Positions 8,141 to 14,532 of a DNA stretch of 34,901 bases are shown piece by piece. The stretch covers positions 1 through 34,901 of the forward strand of contig CAZWST010000011.1 of assembly GCA_964636965.1 (NCBI GenBank), in the 5' to 3' direction. Source of the stretch: CAG-582 sp964636965 (GTDB taxonomy: Bacteria > Bacillota_I > Bacilli_A > RF39 > UBA660). Within the stretch, counting starts at the first letter, position 1. Each line of letters starts with the position of its first letter. Below the pieces are notes generated by a model that searched no databases, had not been told where the DNA came from, and saw only the letters and a program-made list of their open reading frames with translations. Both the position numbers and the translations under genes were made by a program.

Positions 8141-8923
8141 ATGACATGTTATAAGTGCGGAAATATTATTCAAGCTGGTTTATCTATTTGTCCAGTATGT
8201 GGTGCTAGTTTAATTACTCAAAATAATACTATTGATGCAAAGGGTGAAAAAAATATTATTGATAATAATGTGGTGGAAACTAATAAAAAGCATAGGTTTC
8301 TTATTGGTTTAATCGTGATAATTATTGTAATAATTTTAGTTACTATTTTGATATTTTCTGGCCTTATTAATTTTAATAATAATAAAGTAACTACTGGAGG
8401 TAATGTTAAAACTGTTAATGGTGAGAATACCAAAACGAGAAGTACCACTGGTAAAAAAACTACAGAAAAAAAGGAAGATAGTAAAGAAAGTAAAAATAGT
8501 AAAGAACATGTTCAGATAAATGATTTGTCTTTTACTGTCCCACTTGGTTTTGAATTTGGATCGCAAGAAAGTGATGAGAATAGAAAGTACTATCTTTTGA
8601 GAAAAAACTCCGATGCGGTTATAAGTTTTGATGTGTTGCCAATACTTAGTAATCTAGATATAACATTTGAAGAAGAAGTAAGTAACTATGGAGAAAATAA
8701 AGATATAACTATTGATAGAGAAAAGCATTTAATAAAGAATTATGAATATTACAGGATAATACATAAAGAAATAATAAATCAAAAGAAATTTAAAAATCAC
8801 CTTGAAATAATAATGAGTCTTGGTAACAACTATTACATAAATGCATATATTTTAGATTATGAAAATTTTGGTGAACAGAATTATCTTCAAGTATTAACAA
8901 ATTTTATTGATTCATCTAAGTGA
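8141..8923 (+). CDS. Zinc-ribbon membrane protein
   Basis: 260 residues. The N-terminus holds a zinc ribbon with two CxxC pairs (CYKCG and CPVCG, 13 residues apart), followed by an acidic linker, a membrane helix (about residues 50-72), a Thr/Lys/Ser-rich spacer, and an outside domain of about 120 residues beginning near HVQINDLSFTVP. This cytoplasmic zinc-ribbon plus anchored outer domain layout is common in AT-rich Firmicutes, function unknown. The start at 8141 has aggag upstream and a TATAAT at 8113-8118; a longer frame from 7985 overlaps the gltX end and its terminator and is not used. Its stop codon overlaps the -35 of the sigG promoter. Confidence 0.8.
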   Translation: MTCYKCGNIIQAGLSICPVCGASLITQNNTIDAKGEKNIIDNNVVETNKKHRFLIGLIVIIIVIILVTILIFSGLINFNNNKVTTGGNVKTVNGENTKTRSTTGKKTTEKKEDSKESKNSKEHVQINDLSFTVPLGFEFGSQESDENRKYYLLRKNSDAVISFDVLPILSNLDITFEEEVSNYGENKDITIDREKHLIKNYEYYRIIHKEIINQKKFKNHLEIIMSLGNNYYINAYILDYENFGEQNYLQVLTNFIDSSK

Positions 8924-8951
8924 ATAAGATTAAAATAATCATCCCATTATA
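8922..8951 (+). promoter_or_regulatory. Candidate sigma-G promoter of sigG
   Basis: GAATA (8922-8926), 18 bases, then CATTATA (8945-8951). This fits the published sigma-G pattern GMATR-N18-CATWMTA exactly. Start of transcription would be near 8957-8960, leaving a leader of about 15 bases before the ATG at 8973. It implies autoregulation. Sigma-F recognises similar sites and could give the first transcripts, though the G-rich start of its usual -10 is absent. Consensus match seen directly, activity inferred. Confidence 0.55.
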
Positions 8952-8970
8952 AGGTAAAGGGATGATTTTT
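8937..8970 (+). terminator. Hairpin with T run directly before sigG
   Basis: A perfect 9-bp stem, aatcatccc (8937-8945) with gggatgatt (8959-8967), followed by T to 8970, only two bases before the sigG ATG. It has the form of an intrinsic terminator for the upstream gene and it also takes up the aaaggg RBS region of sigG. The -10 of the sigma-G-type promoter lies at the stem-loop edge, so transcripts started there lack the left arm. Confidence 0.7.
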
Positions 8971-8972
8971 AT

Positions 8973-9749
8973 ATGAGCAAATATAAAGTAAATATTGCAG
9001 GAATTGATACATCCAAGTTACCTGTACTAACAAAGCATGAGATGGATGAATTAATGAAAAAATTTAAAGAAGGGGATAAATCAGCTAAAACAGAAATAAT
9101 TAATGGTAACTTGAAATTAGTATTATCTATTATAAATAAATATAATAATGGAAAAAATGATATGAATGATCTTTTTCAAATTGGGTGTGTTGGCTTAATT
9201 AAAGCAGTTGACAATTTTGATGAATCTTATGGGGTAATGTTTTCCACTTATGCAGTTCCATTGATTCTTGGTGAAGTTAAAAGATATATTCGTGATTCAA
9301 GTTCAATTAGAGTAACAAGAAGTGTAAGAGACAGAGCTATACAAATAATGAAGTATAAAGATGAATATATGTCTATAAATGGGGTCGAACCTAAAGAAAA
9401 AGATATAATAGATGCACTTGATATAACTGAATATGAACTTGCTAATGCAATGGATTCACTTAAGGAACCAGTTAGCATTTATGAACCTATTTATAATGAT
9501 GGAGGAGATACTATATATCTTTTAGATCAATTAGCTGATAAACGAGAAATAGAAGATAAAAAAGATGATTTAATTCTCTTGCGAAAAGCTTTAACAAAAC
9601 TTCGAGAACGTGAAAGAGAAATATTGATAGATAGATATATTGTTGGTAAAACTCAAATGGAACTTGCAAGTGAAATGGGTGTTAGTCAAGCCCAAATATC
9701 TAGAATTGAAAAAAACGCAATAAGCAATGTTAAGAAACTCATACGTTAG
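8973..9749 (+). CDS. sigG: RNA polymerase sigma factor SigG (forespore)
   Basis: 258 residues, the normal length. The N-terminal VNIAGIDTSKLPVL is the SigG signature (binds anti-sigma factors). Region 2 is seen at GNLKLVLSIINKYN, DLFQIGCVGLIKAVDNFD and FSTYAVPLILGEVKRYIRD; region 3 follows at RVTRSVRDRA and EPIYNDGGDTIYLLDQL; region 4 ends in KTQMELASEMGVSQAQISRIEKNA. SigG runs late gene expression in the engulfed forespore. Next to it lies a YlmC/YmxH-like gene, as in spore-forming Firmicutes, but the sigE/spoIIGA genes normally just upstream in Bacillus are absent here; the upstream gene is unrelated. SigF is a close paralogue, but the N-terminal motif favours SigG. See the separate promoter and hairpin entries for its control. 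Confidence 0.93.
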   Translation: MSKYKVNIAGIDTSKLPVLTKHEMDELMKKFKEGDKSAKTEIINGNLKLVLSIINKYNNGKNDMNDLFQIGCVGLIKAVDNFDESYGVMFSTYAVPLILGEVKRYIRDSSSIRVTRSVRDRAIQIMKYKDEYMSINGVEPKEKDIIDALDITEYELANAMDSLKEPVSIYEPIYNDGGDTIYLLDQLADKREIEDKKDDLILLRKALTKLREREREILIDRYIVGKTQMELASEMGVSQAQISRIEKNAISNVKKLIR

Positions 9750-9797
9750 ATTGTACTTTTTTATTAATTATTTAATAAAATTATAGTAGGTGAAGTT

Positions 9798-10025
9798 ATG
9801 CGTATAAGTGATTTACAAAGTAAAGATGTAATTAATCAAGGAGATGGGAGAAATATTGGTAGAATAATTGATATGGATATTCTTGAAGATGGTACTATCA
9901 ATTATTTTATTGTGGAACCAAAAAAAATAATAAAAAAACTTAATATTTATAATAGTGAAACAAATATTAGTATGAAGCAGATTATTAAAATAGGCGAGGA
10001 TGTAATACTTGTAGATTTAAGGTAA
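9798..10025 (+). CDS. ylmC: YlmC/YmxH-family PRC-barrel sporulation protein
   Basis: 75 residues forming a small PRC-barrel: MRISDLQSKDVINQGDG, then GRIIDMDI and a hydrophobic strand near NYFIVEP, ending KIGEDVILVDL. This matches the YlmC/YmxH family, which is found almost only in endospore formers and lies next to sigG in Bacillus and Clostridium. Its molecular job is not settled; PRC-barrels bind RNA or protein partners in other contexts. RBS aggtgaag precedes the ATG. It sits 48 bases after sigG without a visible terminator and is 29 bases before lspA, so it probably shares their transcript. Confidence 0.82.
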   Translation: MRISDLQSKDVINQGDGRNIGRIIDMDILEDGTINYFIVEPKKIIKKLNIYNSETNISMKQIIKIGEDVILVDLR

Positions 10026-10054
10026 ATAAGATATAATTTAGGTGGTGCAAATTT

Positions 10055-10537
10055 ATGAATAAAAGAATAGTGATAATATCAACAATTTTATTAATTATAG
10101 ATCAAATAGTTAAATCTTTAATTCAAATAAGTGATATACATGTATCAATTATTTCTGGTTTCTTTAGAATTAATTATTATGAAAATACAGGTGCAGCATT
10201 TAGTATATTAGAAGGACGTACACCAATACTTATAATTATATCTATAATTATGCTAGTAATAATTTATAGTATGACTTTCTCATATGATGAAAGTAAATCA
10301 TCTAATTTAGCTTTTGGCTTATTATTTGGTGGAGTATTTGGTAATTTAGTTGATCGTGTTTTTTGTGGATTTGTAAGAGACTTTATTGATTTTAAAATAT
10401 TTGATTATAATTTTCCTGTATTTAATTTTGCCGATGTATTTATTGTAGTAGGTGTATTTCTACTTTTTATAGTTACATTAAAAGGAGAAAAGAAAAATGG
10501 TAGTGAAAGTAAGCGAAGAAGAAAACTTAAGAATTGA
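10055..10537 (+). CDS. lspA: Lipoprotein signal peptidase (SPase II)
   Basis: 160 residues with four membrane helices. It cleaves prolipoproteins before the lipidated cysteine. Conserved family motifs are present: NTGAAFS (about 45-51), GNLVDRV...VRDFIDF containing the first catalytic Asp, and FPVFNFADVFIVVG with the second Asp. The C-terminus is basic (GSESKRRRKLKN) and overlaps the start of the rluD gene by 41 bases, so the two are coupled. A RBS (aggtggtg) lies before the ATG. The lspA-rluD order is the standard Firmicutes arrangement (lspA-ylyB). Confidence 0.95.
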   Translation: MNKRIVIISTILLIIDQIVKSLIQISDIHVSIISGFFRINYYENTGAAFSILEGRTPILIIISIIMLVIIYSMTFSYDESKSSNLAFGLLFGGVFGNLVDRVFCGFVRDFIDFKIFDYNFPVFNFADVFIVVGVFLLFIVTLKGEKKNGSESKRRRKLKN

Positions 10538-11390
10538 TAAATACTTAGTTAATTATTTAGAATATTCTAGAAGTTTAATAGCTAAAATGATAGATGAAGA
10601 ATTTATATTAGTTAATGGGAAAAGTGTTAAAGCTAATTATATTGTCAAAAATGGTGATGAAATAGAAATAAAAGAAGGTTTTATTGAAGATACTGATATT
10701 GAAGCCGAAGACATACCTATTAATATCGTGTATGAAGATGATGATTTAATAATCATTAATAAAGAAAGTGGAATGGTAGTACATCCAGGAAGTGGGAATA
10801 ATCATGGAACACTTGTTAATGCTTTAATGTATCATACTAATGATTTATCAGATATTAATGGAGAAATTCGTCCAGGAATAGTTCATAGAATTGATAAGGA
10901 CACTTCTGGACTTATGGTAGTTGCAAAGAATAATAAAACTCATGAGATTCTTTCTGATATGTTGAGTAAACATGAAATAAAAAGGGAATATATTGCTCTT
11001 TTAAAGGGAGAGTTTATGCATGATACTGCAACTATAGATGCTCCAATTGGTAGAGATAAACTTGATCGTAAAAAAATGGCTGTAACAGCAGATAATTCTA
11101 AATCTGCAGTAACTCATCTAACAGTTACAGAAAGATTCAAAGGGTATACATTAGTAAGACTTGCTTTGGAAACTGGTAGAACACATCAAATAAGAGTTCA
11201 TATGGCTTATATTGGCTATCCAATTTATAATGATCCAGTATATTCAGCAAGTAAGACTGATGAATTTGGACAATTCTTACATTCTGCTAGTATTGATTTT
11301 ATACACCCAACAACAAAAGAACAAATGCATTTTGAAGCAGAATTACCAATAATATTTAAGAATTTTATAGATACTCTAGAAAAGAAATAA
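10497..11390 (+). CDS. rluD: RluD-family pseudouridine synthase
   Basis: 297 residues. An N-terminal S4 RNA-binding domain (LRIDKYLVNYLEYSRSLIA, ending near GDEIEI) is followed by a PseudoU_synth_2 domain. The catalytic motif HRIDKDTSGL is seen with its Asp. Other family markers are GMVVHPG, and GRTHQIRVHMAYIGYPIYND. It isomerises uridine in 23S rRNA or tRNA; orthologues are YlyB in Bacillus. RBS aaaggagaaaag lies inside lspA, about 9 bases before the ATG. Exact target uridines cannot be read from sequence. Confidence 0.92.
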   Translation: MVVKVSEEENLRIDKYLVNYLEYSRSLIAKMIDEEFILVNGKSVKANYIVKNGDEIEIKEGFIEDTDIEAEDIPINIVYEDDDLIIINKESGMVVHPGSGNNHGTLVNALMYHTNDLSDINGEIRPGIVHRIDKDTSGLMVVAKNNKTHEILSDMLSKHEIKREYIALLKGEFMHDTATIDAPIGRDKLDRKKMAVTADNSKSAVTHLTVTERFKGYTLVRLALETGRTHQIRVHMAYIGYPIYNDPVYSASKTDEFGQFLHSASIDFIHPTTKEQMHFEAELPIIFKNFIDTLEKK

Positions 11391-11433
11391 AAAATGTGCA
11401 ATAATACTAATGAATGAAGAAAGGGAAGTGCAT

Positions 11434-12561
11434 ATGTCAACTTTAAGAATGTCAAACATGGATGAAATAACTATGCGTCTTGTACATTATTTTGTAACAA
11501 AGGAAAATTATCAACCAATCGTTGTTAATGGACTTGAAAATGAGATATGGTTAGAAAATAGTGATAAGCATTATGAAGTTATTAGAATAAATTCAAATTA
11601 TATACATAACAATGAACAATTAGATTTTGATCTTTTTAAAGCTAAAACTATAATAAAACAAATAAAGAAGAAAATGTTATCGTTTAAATGTCCTACTTTA
11701 AATATAATGTTAAATGTTGGAGATAATGTCAGTAAACTTGAATCTAAATATAAAAATATGGATGTAATAAATTTAGATATAGAAAAGTCTATAGATAAGA
11801 ATGATAAATTTACTAGTTTATTTCCTGAAATAAAGAATGACATAATTGATTCTAGTGATGATATGGATTTCTTTATTAATGTTACGCAAGATATAAATGA
11901 AACTACTGAAAAGAAAAATAAAACATTTGAAAAAATATTTAAGAAAAAAACTATTGTTGTTACTTACGCTTTAATCGCGATAAATATATTTATCTATTTT
12001 TTACAAGCTGCAGGTATAATTGATACAATGAGTTTAGCTACTAGTGGTTCAGCAATTAAGTCTTTTAGATTTTATGTTATATTGACTTCGGCTTTTTTAC
12101 ATGCTGATTTAATTCACTTAGCATGCAATATGTATTCACTTTATATTATAGGTACACAAATAGAAACAGTATTAGGAAAAATAAAGTTTTTAATAGTTTA
12201 TTTAATAAGTGCAGTAACAGGGGCTTTATTAAGTGGTGTTTTAACTGATGGGGCATCTATTGGTGCAAGTGGTGCAATATTTGGCCTTTTAGGAGCTTTG
12301 TTATATTTTGGGTATCATTATAGATTATATTTAGGTAACATGATTGTTGGTCAAATAATACCAGTTATTTTACTAAACTTATTCTTAGGATTTGCGATGA
12401 GCGGAATAGATAATTTTGGACACATTGGTGGTTTAGTAGGTGGAGTACTTTCAGCTATGATTGTTGGAGTTGAAGGTAAAAATGATAAGAGTGATAGAGT
12501 TAATGGTATTATTATACTTTCGATATTAGTAGTATTCTTATTATATATGATAAATAGATAA
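11434..12561 (+). CDS. Rhomboid-family intramembrane serine protease
   Basis: 376 residues. A cytoplasmic N-terminal domain of about 170 residues is followed by six or seven membrane helices. Catalytic Ser280 lies in GASGAIFG and His330 in NFGHIGG; Asn232 in HLACNMYS forms part of the oxyanion region. The large N-terminal domain resembles the layout of Bacillus YqgP. The start at 11434 has aaaggga upstream at the right distance; an earlier ATG at 11410 lacks an RBS. It follows rluD by 43 bases and ends in a strong terminator, so it likely closes the sigG-ylmC-lspA-rluD run. Substrates unknown; possibly membrane-protein quality control. Confidence 0.9.
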   Translation: MSTLRMSNMDEITMRLVHYFVTKENYQPIVVNGLENEIWLENSDKHYEVIRINSNYIHNNEQLDFDLFKAKTIIKQIKKKMLSFKCPTLNIMLNVGDNVSKLESKYKNMDVINLDIEKSIDKNDKFTSLFPEIKNDIIDSSDDMDFFINVTQDINETTEKKNKTFEKIFKKKTIVVTYALIAINIFIYFLQAAGIIDTMSLATSGSAIKSFRFYVILTSAFLHADLIHLACNMYSLYIIGTQIETVLGKIKFLIVYLISAVTGALLSGVLTDGASIGASGAIFGLLGALLYFGYHYRLYLGNMIVGQIIPVILLNLFLGFAMSGIDNFGHIGGLVGGVLSAMIVGVEGKNDKSDRVNGIIILSILVVFLLYMINR

Positions 12562-12583
12562 TCAAACTTGATTATCTTTTTTT
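12556..12583 (+). terminator. Intrinsic terminator after rhomboid gene
   Basis: 9-bp stem agataatca / tgattatct, loop aact, then seven T. Confidence 0.85.
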
Positions 12584-12589
12584 GTTTAA

Positions 12590-12619
12590 AAATAAAAAAG
12601 AGTTTAATTAAACTCTTTT
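12590..12619 (-). terminator. lexA terminator, palindromic
   Basis: A perfect 24-base palindrome at 12596-12619 (arms aaaagagtttaa / ttaaactctttt) overlaps the lexA stop codon. On the minus strand it is followed by T, so it ends lexA. It is nearly symmetric and may also work on the + strand. Confidence 0.75.
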
Positions 12620-13244
12620 ATAGTTTACGATATATACCAATAGCTTTTCCTAAGATAGTACAGTTTTTTAGAATAATTGGTGACATTGAATCATTTTCTG
12701 GTTGTAATCTGATGTGATCACTTTCTTTATAAAATGTTTTAAGTGTAACTTCTCCTTCATCCGTCATGGCTGCAACGATATCACCATTTCTTGCAATACT
12801 TTGTTTTTGAATAATAACAATATCTTTATCATATATTCCAACATTAATCATTGAGTCTCCTGAACACTTTAAAGTAAATATTGATTCTTTTGCTGGTATT
12901 AAACTTGCCGGTAAAGAAAAGAATTCATCAGGATTTTCGATTGCTTCAATTGGATTTCCACAAGATATTTTGCCTAAAAGGGGAACAGATACAACTTCTT
13001 CCTCTTCTTTTTTTGGTAAGAATTCATTGTCAACTAGTAACTCAATTGTTCTAAATTTAGAATTTTGTTTTCTAATAAAACCTTTTGCTTCAAGTTCTTT
13101 TAAATGAGTATGAGCAGTTGCTGGGCTAGAAAGTCCCATACCTGAGCATATTTCTCTTACTGATGGTGGGAATCCATGTGCTACCATGTATTTTTTTATA
13201 AATGTTAATGTTTCTTCTTGTTTTTTAGTTAAATTTTCTTTCAT
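12618..13244 (-). CDS. lexA: LexA SOS repressor
   Basis: 208 residues, normal length. A winged helix (about 1-65: TKKQEETLTFIKKYM, then HGFPPSVREICSGMGLSSPATAHTHL) is joined to a self-cleaving peptidase S24 domain. Catalytic Ser131 (CSGDSM) and Lys169 (EVTLK) are in place. The cleavage site is Cys95-Gly96 (KISCGNP), not the Ala-Gly usual for LexA; Cys-Gly is known from UmuD. Start taken at 13244, after aggaggag; the frame open to 13460 covers the operator region and is not coding. The promoter (TTGACA at 13291-13286, 17 bases, TATTAT at 13268-13263) contains and overlaps LexA-box-like repeats, so autorepression is expected. It is divergent from a 45-aa membrane protein at 13393-13530. Confidence 0.93.
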   Translation of the reverse strand: MKENLTKKQEETLTFIKKYMVAHGFPPSVREICSGMGLSSPATAHTHLKELEAKGFIRKQNSKFRTIELLVDNEFLPKKEEEEVVSVPLLGKISCGNPIEAIENPDEFFSLPASLIPAKESIFTLKCSGDSMINVGIYDKDIVIIQKQSIARNGDIVAAMTDEGEVTLKTFYKESDHIRLQPENDSMSPIILKNCTILGKAIGIYRKL

Positions 13245-13262
13245 ATGACTCCTCCTAATATA

Positions 13263-13291
13263 ATAATAGCAAACAAGTGTACAAATGTCAA
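13263..13291 (-). promoter_or_regulatory. lexA promoter
   Basis: On the minus strand: TTGACA (13291-13286), 17-base spacer, TATTAT (13268-13263). The first two LexA-box-like repeats lie in the spacer and over the -35. The transcript would start near the RBS, giving a very short leader. Confidence 0.7.
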
Positions 13292-13330
13292 ACAAATGTT
13301 TAATTTTATCAATATACGAACAAATGTATC
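13271..13330. promoter_or_regulatory. Cluster of LexA-box-like operators
   Basis: Three sites with the GAAC-N4-GTTC layout of the Firmicutes SOS box (CGAACNNNNGTTCG): AAACAAGTGTAC (13271-13282), AAACAAATGTTT (13290-13301) and CGAACAAATGTATC (13317-13330). Their shared core repeats as acaagtgt/acaaatgt four times. The sites sit between lexA and the divergent small gene; the third is 13 bases upstream of that gene's -35. Confidence 0.65.
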
Positions 13331-13343
13331 TATTAGTGTTGAT

Positions 13344-13372
13344 TTGACACAAATTAAATGGTAAATTAAGAT
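13344..13372 (+). promoter_or_regulatory. Promoter of the lexA-divergent small gene
   Basis: TTGACA at 13344-13349, 17 bases, TAAGAT at 13367-13372. It faces away from lexA and is preceded by the third LexA-box-like site. Confidence 0.65.
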
Positions 13373-13392
13373 TGTAGAAGGGAGATGGTAAT

Positions 13393-13530
13393 ATGATTAA
13401 ATTCATCGATGAGTACAAAGGGGTGATTTTATTTATATTAGTATTTGTTCTAATGTTCAATATGTATACATCTAGAATTAAAGAACTTAATGAGTTAGAA
13501 CAGACTAATATAGCTTTCTATGAAGATTAA
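13393..13530 (+). CDS. 45-residue single-pass membrane protein, possible SOS product
   Basis: A short gene divergent from lexA. The ATG follows a good RBS (aagggagatgg, spacing 8), and a consensus promoter and a terminator bracket it. The product begins MIKFIDEYKGV, has one hydrophobic helix (about residues 10-26, ILFILVFVLMF), then a charged tail (SRIKELNELEQ) ending FYED. In Bacillus the gene divergent from lexA is yneA, the SOS cell-division inhibitor with an N-terminal membrane helix and a LysM domain. This product has no LysM domain and is not a sequence match. By position and by SOS-like operators it may be a functional counterpart, like the small membrane division inhibitor SidA of Caulobacter. 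That role is inference; the gene itself is well supported. Confidence 0.7.
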   Translation: MIKFIDEYKGVILFILVFVLMFNMYTSRIKELNELEQTNIAFYED

Positions 13531-13547
13531 TCAAGTATTTACCTAAG

Positions 13548-13586
13548 AAATCTTTACGAATAATTTTGTAGAGATTTTTATTTTTT
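13548..13586 (+). terminator. Intrinsic terminator after the small gene
   Basis: Stem aaatctttac / gtagagattt (10 pairs, one T-G), loop gaataatttt, then a T-rich run. Confidence 0.75.
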
Positions 13587-13627
13587 ATGTAAATATGCTA
13601 TACTAAAGCCTAATTAGGGGGAATTTT

Positions 13628-14476
13628 ATGACTAATATTACAACAGAAGATTTAGTACGTTATTATAATGATGGTTTTATAAAGAAAAATGATGATATAG
13701 CATTTAAAGTTATAAGTGATTTTGAAATTTTAATTGGACAAAGAATAGATTTTTATACTAATGATACAGAATTTTATGGAGTAGAGAATTTATGTAAGAT
13801 GCTTTCTTTAAAATATGGAAATTTAGTAGGTTCTCCATATGTGGATGACTTTTATAGTATTCTTCTAAGTTACGGTTATTTTTTAAAGCATGATATTATT
13901 GGCGCTATTCAAAGATTAGGAAATCTACCAAATCCAAATAATAATAAAGATTTAATAAGAAGAATAATTAGTAGTCCAGTTATTGATGATATAAGTTTTG
14001 ATGGTGAAACCTTTACTATCTATAGTCATGTTTTTGGAACTTATTCTTTTCATTTAGCTAATCAGTTTTTTAAAGATAATCGTGAACTATTAAAATTTAT
14101 GAGTGAAAATAAGATGACTGGAAATTGTCATAAAAATACAGAAGAAATGTCTAAATTATTTCCAGAATTTTATTCTATCACTGCACTTTGTCAATTTTAT
14201 TTCTTAGGTTATTTTTATCATTCATATTCTTTAGATAAGGAAGAAAATAAAGTAATAGATTTAAACAATAATGCAGTAATTGATAAAGAATTATTTGATA
14301 AGCTTTATATGCCAAAGGAAGTAATGTGTATTAAAAATTCTAGAGTATCGGAAATTTGTAAGAATGCCACTTTATTTGAAAATCAGCCTCAAAAAAGAGA
14401 TAAGATTTTTAAAATGGCTTTATATTATCAGTTACAAAATTTAAGTACTGATGAAGCTAAATTAATATTAAAATAG
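13628..14476 (+). CDS. Unknown protein with Cys-His-Asp, possible papain/transglutaminase-like fold
   Basis: 282 residues, no signal peptide or membrane helix. No family was recognised by name. The second half has a suggestive order: a Cys in GNCHKNT (C167), a His in YFYHSYSLD (H198), and Asp/Asn in VIDLNNN (D211/N213). Cys, then His in a beta-strand, then Asp/Asn is the order of catalytic residues in papain-like and transglutaminase-like enzymes, so a cysteine peptidase or transferase fold is possible. The N-terminal half (1-120) is different and may be regulatory. Start is set by the RBS (aggggg); an extended -10 TGCTATACT ends at 13604. Independent promoter; a second promoter for miaB follows. 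Fold assignment is inference. Confidence 0.75.
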   Translation: MTNITTEDLVRYYNDGFIKKNDDIAFKVISDFEILIGQRIDFYTNDTEFYGVENLCKMLSLKYGNLVGSPYVDDFYSILLSYGYFLKHDIIGAIQRLGNLPNPNNNKDLIRRIISSPVIDDISFDGETFTIYSHVFGTYSFHLANQFFKDNRELLKFMSENKMTGNCHKNTEEMSKLFPEFYSITALCQFYFLGYFYHSYSLDKEENKVIDLNNNAVIDKELFDKLYMPKEVMCIKNSRVSEICKNATLFENQPQKRDKIFKMALYYQLQNLSTDEAKLILK

Positions 14477-14478
14477 AT

Positions 14479-14507
14479 TTTACAATTAGGCTTTTAAATG
14501 TTATAAT
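14479..14507 (+). promoter_or_regulatory. miaB promoter
   Basis: TTTACA at 14479-14484, 17-base spacer, TATAAT at 14502-14507, with TG at 14499-14500 as an extended -10. Confidence 0.75.
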
Positions 14508-14532
14508 CAGTTTGTTTTAAGGAGTGATGTTT

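Noticed and set aside
13245..13460. N-terminal extension of lexA on the minus strand
   Set aside because: It runs over the promoters, operators and the divergent small gene; start 13244 has a perfect RBS and standard LexA beginning.
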